NCBI RefSeq assembly: GCF_021533215.1
Contig: NZ_JAJNKA010000011.1
Coordinates: forward strand, 160,263 to 224,262
Source: Portibacter lacus
GTDB taxonomy: Bacteria > Bacteroidota > Bacteroidia > Chitinophagales > Saprospiraceae
Direction of reading: 5' to 3'
DNA length: 64,000 nt
The first letter of the stretch is position 1. Each line of letters begins with the position of its first letter. Below are positions 1 to 8,548 of this stretch, in pieces. The notes under the pieces are model-generated. The model saw nothing but the letters and a program-made list of their open reading frames with translations, was not told the origin of the DNA and did no database searches. Made by a program: the position numbers and the translations under genes.

Positions 1-1880
1 TTGCGATCGCTTCCGCGACTGATAGGAATCGGATTATAATTGGCTTGCACATCTTTAAAGTGAATTAGTGGGACTCGTTCGTTTCGAGCGGATGCTAGAT
101 CGCCAATACTGATGATGCCATTAGGAGACGCAATCCATATTCGATCTTGGTATTCGACCATGCCTCCTGCAATAATTTTATTGCTTGGAAATCCATCTCC
201 TGTTGTAAACGAAAGACTATCCTTATAAACTCCTTTATCATTAGCTGCCCAGACTTCGTTCCCTTTTAACGCTAGTGCTTTTACAGATTCAGGAAAGTGC
301 TCAATTTTACTTAGACCTCCTTTTTTTTCGTTTTGCTTCAGTTCGAAAACACCGTTGTTCAAGGACGCAAAAAAGATCTCGTTATTTGGCCCTTGGATAA
401 TATCGGTAATTGTAGACGAGATGATTCCTTCTGAAGGAATTCTTTGATGCACTTTTCCATAAAAAGCACCAATGCTACCACTTTGTGTTCCGTAGTACAC
501 AACACCAGAAGAACTAGCTAGAATTGCAGATATGTTCAGATCTTGAAGGCCTTCTTCCTTACCGAATTTTCGGACAACTATGGTAGAACTATCGCGCTGA
601 ATCAAATTTGCGATGCCATTAGAGAAGGTAGAAATCCAGATGTTTTCTTCTTGATCTTTAACGATATGATTAATCCATTCGCTCGGAATTCCCGCCGCCT
701 TTCTATAAGTTGTTGTTTCGTTGTTACTAAGTCTAAGGATTCCATTGCCATTAGTCCCGACCCAAAGATTTAGTGAATCAGCATAGATACTTTCACATTT
801 CACATCTAAGTCAATTAAAGTGGTGATTTTCCTGTTTTGATACGCATAAACACCCTTGTTGCCAGCTGAAAATAACAAACGATCTTCCTGAGCATAAATC
901 GCAGAAACATCATCACTTACTAGGCCATCATAGACATTGAACAATTCATAATCCCGATCTATAAACTTTGCAAGCATTTGGTCTGCCGTTGCAATCCACA
1001 CCATTCCCCAGTGATCTACGATGATCTCCGTGATGCGATTATCTGAAAGGCCACTTCTCTGGTCTATCGTTTTCCAAGATTGCTTCCGCAGATCATGTCT
1101 TAATATGCCTTTGTTTGTCGTCCCGATCCAGACTCGATCACTAGAATCGATCGCTAGATTATTAATCTGGAAGCCTTCATTATAATAAGGAGTATAGGTT
1201 TTATTTTTTAGGTCAATGTTAAATACCGTACCATTTAGATCATAACTCCACATCGATTCATATTGATCTATTTTAATCTTTTGCAGGTCTAGCTTTTCTG
1301 TGAGGTTATAATTTTCAAGTTTTTCGTTTTCAATATCATATTTGTAAAAACCTTTTTCGGAAGCGATGTATAAAAAATGGTCTGAAATGACTAGGTCATT
1401 AATTTTGATGTTTTCCAATTTTAAAAGAGGGATGGGTCGGTCAATGTAATTGCCATCACGATCGTAAAACTTTACACCATTATCCGTTCCGTAAAAGATT
1501 TTGTTTCGGTACAGTGCATAAGCATTTATGGTTTCATCTACAATAGGACTTTCTTGGCCATAGAGAATGAGTTTGCCATTGGTCATAAGGAACAAGGAAT
1601 CCCTTCCCACTTCTACCAAGTTGTCAATTTCAGAGAAAGGAAGGTTGAAATCCTGAAAAATGGGATCTGAATTTTTTCCATCGAATCGATATACGGTTTC
1701 AGGCCCTCCTATATATAGGTAACCATCCTTACTATTAGCCATAGTGGTAATAGAAGAAATATCCAGGTCGTTTTCTGAATCGTAGAATTTGAAATTATAC
1801 TTTTGCCCGAAACCTTGAAGCCCTAGCAGAATCGCTAAGGAGAAGAAAATTATCTTGATATAGAACGTGTTTTTTTTCAG
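1..1880 (-). CDS. Two-component regulator propeller (Reg_prop) sensor, 3' part outside window
   Basis: About 626 codons are open from the left edge to position 1880. The N-terminus is a signal peptide (core FFSLAILLGLQG, then FGQK). The body is a series of beta-propeller blades with hallmarks such as GYLYIGGPETVYRFD, EVWAANDKGVYK and RIWIASPNGIISI. The frame leaves the window just after a segment (PLIHFKDVQANY) that looks like the start of a Y_Y_Y domain, so the missing part probably holds a membrane segment and a histidine kinase or LytTR module. It is likely a periplasmic ligand sensor. There is no in-frame ATG, GTG or TTG before the signal peptide: an in-frame TAA lies at 1884-1886, and the best start is CTG at 1880, directly after it. 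The exact ligand and output domain are unknown. Confidence 0.85.
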   Translation of the reverse strand, partial: MKKNTFYIKIIFFSLAILLGLQGFGQKYNFKFYDSENDLDISSITTMANSKDGYLYIGGPETVYRFDGKNSDPIFQDFNLPFSEIDNLVEVGRDSLFLMTNGKLILYGQESPIVDETINAYALYRNKIFYGTDNGVKFYDRDGNYIDRPIPLLKLENIKINDLVISDHFLYIASEKGFYKYDIENEKLENYNLTEKLDLQKIKIDQYESMWSYDLNGTVFNIDLKNKTYTPYYNEGFQINNLAIDSSDRVWIGTTNKGILRHDLRKQSWKTIDQRSGLSDNRITEIIVDHWGMVWIATADQMLAKFIDRDYELFNVYDGLVSDDVSAIYAQEDRLLFSAGNKGVYAYQNRKITTLIDLDVKCESIYADSLNLWVGTNGNGILRLSNNETTTYRKAAGIPSEWINHIVKDQEENIWISTFSNGIANLIQRDSSTIVVRKFGKEEGLQDLNISAILASSSGVVYYGTQSGSIGAFYGKVHQRIPSEGIISSTITDIIQGPNNEIFFASLNNGVFELKQNEKKGGLSKIEHFPESVKALALKGNEVWAANDKGVYKDSLSFTTGDGFPSNKIIAGGMVEYQDRIWIASPNGIISIGDLASARNERVPLIHFKDVQANYNPIPISRGSDR

Positions 1881-2202
1881 ATTTTAAGTGTTAAGTACAT
1901 TAAACAATGTAAATATAAACGATCGTATTTAAAGTTTTTGTTCAATTGAGGAAAACCAAATGATGGTCTCACCTCCAGCTGAGGCTATCAATTGGTTTTC
2001 TTATTAAAGTTCAGATCACCGAGCCGGAGGAACGACAGGATCGTTGAGCTGATTGGGAAAACGACTTGGAAAAATGCAACGGTTTCTTGCCACCCTCGTT
2101 GCTCGGCTTAAAAACCATCACATTAAGCCGTGAATTCACCTCATAATATAGATAAGCTGAATGCAGGTCAGACTATCAAAATATTCGATTTTTTCTCTTT
2201 GA
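1881..2202. repeat. Gene-free tract with REP-like repeats
   Basis: No coding sequence is visible. Positions 2013-2035 (GAGCCGGAGGAACGACAGGA and what follows) and 2085-2110 (CTCGTTGCTCGGCTTA) belong to the dispersed REP-like family also found beside the transposase at 24.5 kb. The copy at 24547 is nearly identical to that at 2013. The tract also holds the promoter region of the left-edge sensor gene, where no clear TAnnTTTG element was recognised. Confidence 0.6.
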
Positions 2203-3192
2203 CTAAACTTTCATCTCTTCCAAAACACACAAAACCGTTACCTTTCCATAGACCTTCACGCTATCTCTTGTTTTCTTTACAATCCAGCGAAAATTATCAA
2301 ATGGTATTTCTGTTTTCTCAACGATATTCATTAGTTCATCTTGATTCATCAACCATTCCATTTTGTCAACATCATCAGCTAGCTCTGGGACATCGTATTC
2401 AGGGTATTGTATTTCCCATTCTACTGGAATGTTATATTGATATGAATAGTGCTCCATTGCTTTCATCCAATCTTTATCTGTATTCGGATATCTTTTTGCT
2501 AATTGACGAGCTAAATGTAAGTCCGCAGGTTTGTAAGCTGTAGGAAAAAACGCGTAGTAAACTTCCATTTCTGACTTAATATATCTTTCATTTTCCGCTT
2601 TAAAATTGACATAGCCATCGCTAGCAACAATATTTAAACCATTCATTGACCTTCTTAATGCATCTAATAATGCTCTATTCTGTCCAAGACCACAAGCATG
2701 GATATGAACTTGGGTGTTCTCATCAGCCAATTGAGGATTCAAATCTGTCACTTGCAGATTAGCGATAGCATCATTAAGTCGGTCAGCATTTAGACGTTCT
2801 TCGCCTTCATTTAATGGAAGACTTATTCCGGCCCAAGGATTGCTGTGTACAACTACATGGATGTCATTGTATGGTGTGGCAGATTTTAGAAAATTTTCAT
2901 TTAATAAAGCGATCATCTCATTTAATGACCGCGCATCAGTGATGATTTCATCTGAACGCTCGTTTGGATTGTACTTGAAATAAGCTTCCGCATTTTGGTA
3001 GAAATTGTTTTCATTACCGTGATCTTCACCAAGAATAAAGGTGATGCTTTGGCGATTATCGATTCTTGATTCTACTGTCGTTTCTTGCTCCACTGTAGGA
3101 GTTTCAATTTTGACGCCATTGATAAATATTAGGACGACAAAGACTAGAAACAGTACACTGAAAAGGAGCATTAATCTATCTTTATTTTTCAT
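2203..3192 (-). CDS. Membrane-anchored protein of unknown function with a possible His/Cys dyad
   Basis: This 329-residue protein is not a family I can name. An uncleaved N-terminal membrane segment (about residues 6-26) is followed by a linker and an alpha/beta domain. Two strand-like segments end in potential catalytic residues: IHVVVHSNPWAG with His116 and QVHIHACGLGQN with Cys167. That spacing resembles the His/Cys pair of caspase-like, CHAT or DUF4347 folds (clan CD). The similarity is by eye only, so peptidase activity is an inference. I chose the ATG at 3192 (MKNKDRLML) over an in-frame ATG at 3282 because the extra 30 residues lie in repeat-rich DNA and would displace the membrane anchor. 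It stands alone, with repeats on both sides. Confidence 0.7.
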   Translation of the reverse strand: MKNKDRLMLLFSVLFLVFVVLIFINGVKIETPTVEQETTVESRIDNRQSITFILGEDHGNENNFYQNAEAYFKYNPNERSDEIITDARSLNEMIALLNENFLKSATPYNDIHVVVHSNPWAGISLPLNEGEERLNADRLNDAIANLQVTDLNPQLADENTQVHIHACGLGQNRALLDALRRSMNGLNIVASDGYVNFKAENERYIKSEMEVYYAFFPTAYKPADLHLARQLAKRYPNTDKDWMKAMEHYSYQYNIPVEWEIQYPEYDVPELADDVDKMEWLMNQDELMNIVEKTEIPFDNFRWIVKKTRDSVKVYGKVTVLCVLEEMKV

Positions 3193-3254
3193 TTTTTCTA
3201 TTTTAAAATTTAAACAACTATTTAATTTATTCGAATTTAACTTCGCAGTTTTTG

Positions 3255-3385
3255 TATATGGACAAGTAAGCTTGAAGTGCAACGGAAAGACTGCTGAGCC
3301 ATGACTCGCTATTAATATTTAGCTCCGCAGTCCTTGCCTTACACTATTTCTATGCTCGGGCTTCCCGCTAAAGCAGAACAGGTCC
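3255..3385. repeat. REP-like repeat pair upstream of the 2203-3192 gene
   Basis: One segment (GACAAGTAAGCTTGAAGTGC to GCTGAGCCATG, about 3260-3303) matches the three tandem units at 11.7-11.96 kb and segments at 60.77 and 61.15 kb. A second segment (AGCTCCGCAGTCC to TGCTCGGGCTTCC, then GCTAAAGCAGAACAGGTCC, 3320-3385) matches the second subfamily at 5.88 and 60.7 kb. These are intergenic mobile repeats rather than promoter elements. Confidence 0.55.
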
Positions 3386-3402
3386 GAGTATAAATTCTTT
3401 GA

Positions 3403-5610
3403 TTAACTTATGGTCAGAGGAACCAATACATCTGAAAGCGCTTCAATATTAAGTGTAGAGAAATCCCAACTAATAATCTGTTCTCTCAAGCATTCTTTAG
3501 CTTCTTTCGATAATTCGCCACTAAAATCAATTCCACCTAACATCCCTTCTTCATTGAATTTCAAAGTCAACAGTATTTCTGTAAGTTCTTGGTCAGCGAA
3601 ACACTTCTTAAGCGCGCTGATTTTCATCACAAACTTTAATCTGATACTTGCCAATAAAACTTCATCTTCGATTCCTGATGGATTGCCAATTTTTAAGAAT
3701 TGACCTGTTTTTGCTACACTCACTTTCTTAATTGACATTTCTGCACCGATCGCATTATTACTTACACCTAGAGGAAGAGGCAAAGCTTGTTTCACAGTCT
3801 TAATTGGTTCACCTCCCTCATGAGCGACTTCGTAATCCACTGCCACAAAAGAAGTGTAAGCAGAAAGCAAATTATATTTCAAGCTCAAGTCCGTCATCTC
3901 TTGCTTATGTGTTTCGTCATATAATACTTTTCGATAATCATCCATTAATCTTATTTTCTCTCTTGCCCAAAGTAATCTTAGTGCTTTGTTCTTGCTGTCA
4001 GGTGTATAATCACTGATATTAATTACTTGAGAATATTTATTTCCCGCGAAATAACCATCGATAATAATCTTGCCGTTAGGGTTTCCTTTCCATTTTCCAA
4101 TGATGTTAATCGGACGTTCTCCCAGCAAGTCTGGAATAGATTTCGGTTCTACATCGTAGGCATCGAAACCCTCGTAACGGATCTTGATATTACTTAAGCT
4201 AGGAGTGGAAATATAGTTGACGAAGTCGTTAGCGATGTCACAGGCCACTTCTTCATTTTCAATGATAAATGGAAGCCCTTGACCTACATTCGCAAGTCCT
4301 TCTATTAAAAATCTATTCGTGCTTGATCCTATTCCGAATGCGAATACATTAGCTTTATCCAGGTTGTTTCTTACCAATTCAAATGTTTCTTTTTCAATGC
4401 TGATGTACCCATCCGTTACCACAACAAGTGATCTGGACAAACCACCGTCTACTCTCGGAAGGTTAATGGCTTTCTGCAATGCTGGAAGTAATTGTGTACT
4501 TCCGCCACCTTGTTTTTCTTCTAAGCTATTAATGACATTGTTAATGGTTTCTTCTTCGGCATACATACTGGTATCTGAAAACATGTACGAAGTTCCAGCG
4601 AAAAGCATCACATTAAACTTGTCAGATGGTTTCAAACCTTTCAGTAAGTCTTTCATTACTTTTTTAGAAACCTCTAATGGGAAACCGTACATAGAACCAG
4701 AAATATCTACGATGAAAATGTACTCTTTAGCAGGCACTTGAGCGTCTGTTAAGATATTCGGTGGTTGAATATTAGCAAGGAAGAAGTTCTCAGCTTCATG
4801 CTCATACAGCATTAGTCCAGAGCTGATGTTGTTTTCAGCAAGTCTATAGTTTAAGACGAAATCTTTATTTCCTGCAAATAATTCAGAATCATGTATTCCT
4901 ATGTGGGCAATCTTATCATTGAACTTAGTGATATTTACTTGGTGTGAATGAGAAGAAATTTTCTGAATGGTCTGTCCTGCCTGAAGGTAGATATCAATAT
5001 CGTATGAGTATTCAGGTTTTTTATTTTCTTTCGAATAAGGCATATTTACGAAAGTCGCAGGGTTGTCTTTACTAGGTTCATGGTATCTTGGTCCGACAAC
5101 AGTTGGCAATGTAAACTGGTAATCTCCATGAGTAGGAATGATTTTTTCCGTGTATTTAATTCGAACGTCTATGCGTTCTCCTGGAAGGATATTGGCAACA
5201 TTCATCTGAAAGACATTAGGACGGTGTTGTTCTAGAAGACTTGTTCGTTTTCCTTCACTTTTCGCTTTTTCGTAAGTTTTGCGTGCTTCTTCTTTTTCTT
5301 TTAATTCAGCTTTAATGATGCGGTTGCCAATCTGCATTTCCATGTCATAAACTGCAGATTGAGCAGAGCCTGGAAAAACATATACTGCTTCGATAATAGA
5401 ATCACTATTGTTTCTGTAGGTCTGTGTTAAGGTAACATCTGCAATGATTCCAGAAATATACACTTCTGCTTTATTGGCTTCTAGTGGCATTGCACCTGGC
5501 TTCGCATTTTCGATCACGAAATAAGGAGATTCTCCTTGCTGAGCATAGATATTGAACATGCTCATCATGGCGAGGATAAAGACTGGTAATTTTAATTTTG
5601 GATTGTACAT
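3403..5610 (-). CDS. VIT and von Willebrand factor A domain protein, secreted
   Basis: The protein has 735 residues. A signal peptide (cleavage near Ala-Gln-Gln 23-25) precedes a VIT domain at about 35-165, recognisable from AEVYISGIIADVTLTQTYRN and LPGERIDVRIKYTE. A vWA domain at about 295-470 has an intact MIDAS site (DISGS at 302-306, a conserved Thr and a TDGY loop). The last ~110 residues (LRLKFVMKISALKKC... EAKECLREQIISWDF) resemble the AgmX/PglI C-terminal domain, with two Cys. Inter-alpha-trypsin-like VIT/vWA proteins are generally cell-surface or periplasmic adhesion or protein-binding factors; the specific partner is unknown. It is monocistronic. No sortase-like or type IX sorting motif is visible at the C-terminus. 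Confidence 0.9.
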   Translation of the reverse strand: MYNPKLKLPVFILAMMSMFNIYAQQGESPYFVIENAKPGAMPLEANKAEVYISGIIADVTLTQTYRNNSDSIIEAVYVFPGSAQSAVYDMEMQIGNRIIKAELKEKEEARKTYEKAKSEGKRTSLLEQHRPNVFQMNVANILPGERIDVRIKYTEKIIPTHGDYQFTLPTVVGPRYHEPSKDNPATFVNMPYSKENKKPEYSYDIDIYLQAGQTIQKISSHSHQVNITKFNDKIAHIGIHDSELFAGNKDFVLNYRLAENNISSGLMLYEHEAENFFLANIQPPNILTDAQVPAKEYIFIVDISGSMYGFPLEVSKKVMKDLLKGLKPSDKFNVMLFAGTSYMFSDTSMYAEEETINNVINSLEEKQGGGSTQLLPALQKAINLPRVDGGLSRSLVVVTDGYISIEKETFELVRNNLDKANVFAFGIGSSTNRFLIEGLANVGQGLPFIIENEEVACDIANDFVNYISTPSLSNIKIRYEGFDAYDVEPKSIPDLLGERPINIIGKWKGNPNGKIIIDGYFAGNKYSQVINISDYTPDSKNKALRLLWAREKIRLMDDYRKVLYDETHKQEMTDLSLKYNLLSAYTSFVAVDYEVAHEGGEPIKTVKQALPLPLGVSNNAIGAEMSIKKVSVAKTGQFLKIGNPSGIEDEVLLASIRLKFVMKISALKKCFADQELTEILLTLKFNEEGMLGGIDFSGELSKEAKECLREQIISWDFSTLNIEALSDVLVPLTIS

Positions 5611-5983
5611 AAGGCTCTATTTTATTAATTCGATACTAAGATATGGGGATAAAAGCCTTGTTTCTGGGGAGACTACTGATGGGGGAGGGTGGGGAATTAT
5701 TCGTAGGAAAGGGATTAGAATTCGTTTTATGGGATCTGTAAGCCCGAACTTATGGATCTGTACGCCCGAACTTAATATTTAATGAGAATGGAGGTTTTAC
5801 TTTTAGGAAGGTATTAATATTGGAGAAATAAATGAAAATGATGAAGGGATTGCAGAGCCTCTGGTTTCTGATTCACATTCAGCTCTGCAATCCTAGCCTA
5901 CGCTCCATTCTTTGCTCGGCTTACAGATCTAACAGTAATTGATAACATCACTAAAAAAGTGCTGTCATCAAGAAAAGAATCTT
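5611..5983. repeat. Gene-free tract with a 22-bp tandem duplication and a REP-like repeat
   Basis: Positions 5728-5772 contain two adjacent copies of a ~22-bp unit (core GGATCTGTAAGCCCGAACTT, then GGATCTGTACGCCCGAACTT). Positions 5876-5930 hold a REP-like element (AGCTCTGCAATCC, TTTGCTCGGCTTACAG) of the subfamily also seen near 3.33 kb and, inverted, near 60.7 kb. No gene, terminator or promoter could be supported. Confidence 0.5.
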
Positions 5984-6403
5984 TTAAACATCTAACTCAT
6001 GCACAAACCTCGGTGCCAATTTCTCATCTGGCAACATACAAGCCTCCGATTTCCCAAACCAAGAATATCGATTATTAGAAACCTTCATGTATAACTTGTC
6101 TCGCCATTTCTTAGGCAGAATGTATCCGATCTTAAATATCATCCAAGGAAAACCGATGGTCGAAAACAATTCAATGACAGCCGAAGAATAGAAATACAAT
6201 TCTCCATCTTTTAGAAAAGCTACAGATTTGTAATTAGCTGCTTCAACAAACTCAGAAGGCAACATTGACCTAGAAAATTCCGATTGCAAACTGGCAAATC
6301 TTAACTTTTCATTCCGATCAATCTTTAATAGTAGTTTCAGTAGATTACCACAAAGCACACATTGACTATCAAAAAAAACAACATTGTTATCCGAAGAGAT
6401 CAT
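5984..6403 (-). CDS. DCC1-like thiol-disulfide oxidoreductase family protein (DUF393)
   Basis: This 139-residue protein starts with the DCC signature: VVFFDSQCVLCGNLLKLLL with a CxxC at 15-18, then a thioredoxin-like stretch (LRFASLQSEF) and the family's SVAFLKDGELYFYSSAVIE segment. Length and layout are normal for DUF393. The substrate is not known for the family; a redox role rests on the CxxC alone. It overlaps the 3' end of radA by 17 nt and is probably cotranscribed with it. Conservation of the motif order makes the family call firm; the physiological role is open. Confidence 0.9.
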   Translation of the reverse strand: MISSDNNVVFFDSQCVLCGNLLKLLLKIDRNEKLRFASLQSEFSRSMLPSEFVEAANYKSVAFLKDGELYFYSSAVIELFSTIGFPWMIFKIGYILPKKWRDKLYMKVSNNRYSWFGKSEACMLPDEKLAPRFVHELDV

Positions 6404-7757
6404 TAAATAAGGTTTCGATTTTACTGATCATAACAACTTCTATACTGAAGCGGTTCAAGTCTAAACCTTTAGCATTAGATTTTGGAATGTATATTTTAGT
6501 AAAACCTAGCCGAGCGGCTTCTTGAATTCTCAATTCAATTCCTCGAACTGCCCGAATTTCACCCGAAAGACCGACCTCTCCAGCAAATGCATATTCTCTC
6601 GAGATACTGATATCTTGCATCGATGAAATCAAGGAACTAACAATGGCGAGATCAGTTGCCGGATCGATAACTTTAATACCACCAGCTATATTTAAGAAAA
6701 CATCATACTGGCCTATCGGAAAGCCAACCCTTTTTTCAAGAACAGCAAGTAACATGTGGAGTCTCCGCAGATCATATCCAGTTACACTTCGCTGCGGTGT
6801 GCCATATACGGCGGTACTCACTAATGCTTGAATCTCGATCAACATTGTTCGACGACCTTCCATGGTTGCTGCAACTGAACTACCACTGAGCAGTTCTTCG
6901 CTCTGGGATAATAAAATTTCAGAAGGGTTAGAAACTTCACGTAGACCTTCGGCAGTCATTTCGTAAATGGCAAGCTCATCTGTAGATCCGAATCTGTTTT
7001 TCTGAGTTCTAATAATCCGATAAGAATAATTCTGGTCGCCCTCGAAAAGCAATACGGTATCGACCATGTGCTCAAGCAACTTTGGTCCAGCGATTGCACC
7101 TTCTTTATTAATATGGCCAATAATAAAAACCGGAATCTGTGAGGTCTTTGCAAATTTCATTATTTCATTCGTAGACTCCCGAACCTGAGTAATACTTCCT
7201 GGAGAAGAATCTAGTTCTGGAACGCGCAAGGTCTGAATGGAATCTATAATAACCAAGTCTGGTTGTTGTTTCATGGCTTCTTTCAGCAAAACTGGGATAG
7301 AAGTCTCTGTATATATAATACATTGCTTATTTGTTATCCCGATTCGATCCGCCCGCATTTTAATTTGTTCTTCACTCTCTTCACCAGAGACATAAAGAAT
7401 TTTCATGCTAGACCTAATAGCGAGCTGTAATAAAAGCGTCGATTTACCAATTCCTGGTTGTCCACCAAGTAAAACAATGCCTCCTCTTACGATGCCTCCA
7501 CCTAAAACTCGATCCAGTTCTGCATCTCCTGATGACTTGCGAATGATATTACCTTGTTGAACATCACTTAGTGGAATAGGAATTACTTTTGTATCTCCTG
7601 AGAAGCTATATTTTACGCGGGTTTCGGCTTTTGGATCTTTGTGGATAATTTCCTCTTGATAGGTATTCCATTCGTTACATGAAGGACAATTTCCAATCCA
7701 TTTTGCGGAATGAGCACCGCAGTTAGAGCAGATATAAACAGTTTTTGCTTTAGCCAT
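6387..7757 (-). CDS. radA: DNA repair protein RadA
   Basis: The 456 residues show the complete RadA plan. A C4 zinc finger occupies residues 10-27 (CSNC...CPSC), a RecA-like ATPase core has the Walker A GGQPGIGKST and Walker B DLVIIDSIQT, the RadA-specific KNRFG motif is present (TQKNRFGSTDEL), and a Lon-protease-like C-terminal domain follows (GYDLRRLHMLLAVLEKR, GEVGLSGEIRAV). RadA is a hexameric helicase that drives branch migration of recombination intermediates. The ATG at 7757 puts the zinc finger at its normal place. It overlaps the DCC-family gene downstream. Confidence 0.98.
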   Translation of the reverse strand: MAKAKTVYICSNCGAHSAKWIGNCPSCNEWNTYQEEIIHKDPKAETRVKYSFSGDTKVIPIPLSDVQQGNIIRKSSGDAELDRVLGGGIVRGGIVLLGGQPGIGKSTLLLQLAIRSSMKILYVSGEESEEQIKMRADRIGITNKQCIIYTETSIPVLLKEAMKQQPDLVIIDSIQTLRVPELDSSPGSITQVRESTNEIMKFAKTSQIPVFIIGHINKEGAIAGPKLLEHMVDTVLLFEGDQNYSYRIIRTQKNRFGSTDELAIYEMTAEGLREVSNPSEILLSQSEELLSGSSVAATMEGRRTMLIEIQALVSTAVYGTPQRSVTGYDLRRLHMLLAVLEKRVGFPIGQYDVFLNIAGGIKVIDPATDLAIVSSLISSMQDISISREYAFAGEVGLSGEIRAVRGIELRIQEAARLGFTKIYIPKSNAKGLDLNRFSIEVVMISKIETLFNDLFG

Positions 7758-7950
7758 AAAAACAAAATTAAAGTAAATATGTTAAAAGAGTCATGTTTCC
7801 GTAAACAAACACGTTAAAGTTTTTGGAATTACACAGGAGATTATATATTTACACCTAGAGAAATGAAAAGCTTGACCTATATCAACTAATTAATTTTTTT
7901 GGAAACATATTCGAACTAAACTACTGTTAGAGTGGTTTCATAGTCACAAC

Positions 7951-8074
7951 AAAAGGATGAAGATCTTTTTAAAAGAAATAAAGCTCGTTAATTAGCGGGT
8001 AAAGAATTGTTTTCAATTGGTTTTTTGGGGTTATGCAGGGTGTCATGTTCTTATACTGGCGCCCTGTTCTTTTA
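7951..8074 (+). ncRNA. Structured small RNA, tandem copy 1
   Basis: This is the first of three homologous units. Its order is a hairpin GCTCGT/GCGGGT (kept through G-U pairs, 7983-8000), a constant core AAAGAATTG, TTTTCAATTGG, TTTTTTGGGG, then TTATG and a 9-bp terminator-like stem CAGGGTGTC/GGCGCCCTG (8036-8066), followed by TTCTTTTAT. The core contains a small AATTG/CAATT hairpin. The upstream block shared by copies 2 and 3 is not recognisable here apart from AAGAT close to the first hairpin, so this copy may be differently expressed. The 5' end given is a guess. Confidence 0.65.
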
Positions 8075-8142
8075 TAATGAAGGGAAGATTGAGCAGGAAA
8101 ATAAAGACGATTTAAAAATATTTTAAAATAATTTATTTTTAA

Positions 8143-8168
8143 ATGTGACTTTTTGAAAGTGTACCGTC
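8143..8168 (+). promoter_or_regulatory. Possible ECF-sigma promoter of RNA copy 2
   Basis: TGTGACTTTTTGAAA, a short variable stretch and CGTCTTAAAG precede copy 2. The same arrangement (TGTGACCTTTTG, CGTCTTAAAG) precedes copy 3, with 15 nt between GTGAC and CGTC in both. This layout resembles ECF promoters of the TGAAAC/TGTAAC, N16, CGTC type. The primary-sigma element TAnnTTTG is not visible at either site. Confidence 0.4.
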
Positions 8169-8174
8169 TTAAAG

Positions 8175-8308
8175 GTGTAATTAGATAATAAGATAAAGAT
8201 CTTATAAAAAAAATAAAGCTCGCTTACTAGCGGGCAAAGAATTGTTTTCAATTGGTTTTTTGGGGTTATGCAGGGTGTCACGTTCTTACGTCGGCGCCCT
8301 GTTCTTAT
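8175..8308 (+). ncRNA. Structured small RNA, tandem copy 2
   Basis: The hairpin GCTCGC-TTACTA-GCGGGC (8218-8235) has 6 pairs, one of them U-G. It is followed by the same constant core as copies 1 and 3 and a terminator stem CAGGGTGTC/GGCGCCCTG (8271-8302) extended by ACG/CGT, then TTCTTATT. The 5' end assumes transcription starts a few bases after the CGTC element at 8165-8168. An overlapping open frame on the minus strand is not a credible gene, because it runs through the conserved RNA structure. Confidence 0.7.
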
Positions 8309-8518
8309 TCTAGGAAGTATGAACTCACAGAACATGTGTTTTTTAGAAGGTAGCAATAGTTCGATTCACGTCATTTCGGACTTCAAAAATTGAGGTCACA
8401 TAAAAAAATGAAAATAACTCAACTTTTTTTTATTGCACTGAAAGGACCATTATCAAAGGGTTTCGGAGACATTTAGGTTTGAATTTGAAAATTTATTTTA
8501 CTTTTTTTTGAAAAGATT

Positions 8519-8542
8519 GTGACCTTTTGAAAAGTGTGCGTC
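8519..8542 (+). promoter_or_regulatory. Possible ECF-sigma promoter of RNA copy 3
   Basis: The block TGTGACCTTTTGAAAAG, GTG, CGTCTTAAAG is the counterpart of the block before copy 2. It lies about 51 nt before the first hairpin, against 53 nt in copy 2. The similarity between the two continues through TGTAATTA and TAATAAGATAAAGAT, so part of the upstream conservation may be transcribed leader. Confidence 0.4.
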
Positions 8543-8548
8543 TTAAAG

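Noticed and set aside
2130..2543. 137-codon plus-strand frame opposite the 2203-3192 gene
   Set aside because: It lies antisense to a gene with signal anchor, motifs and normal codon use, and its own translation has no recognisable domain.
8123..8356. 77-codon minus-strand frame across small-RNA copy 2
   Set aside because: It runs through the conserved RNA hairpins, is not open in copies 1 and 3, and its translation is low in structure.
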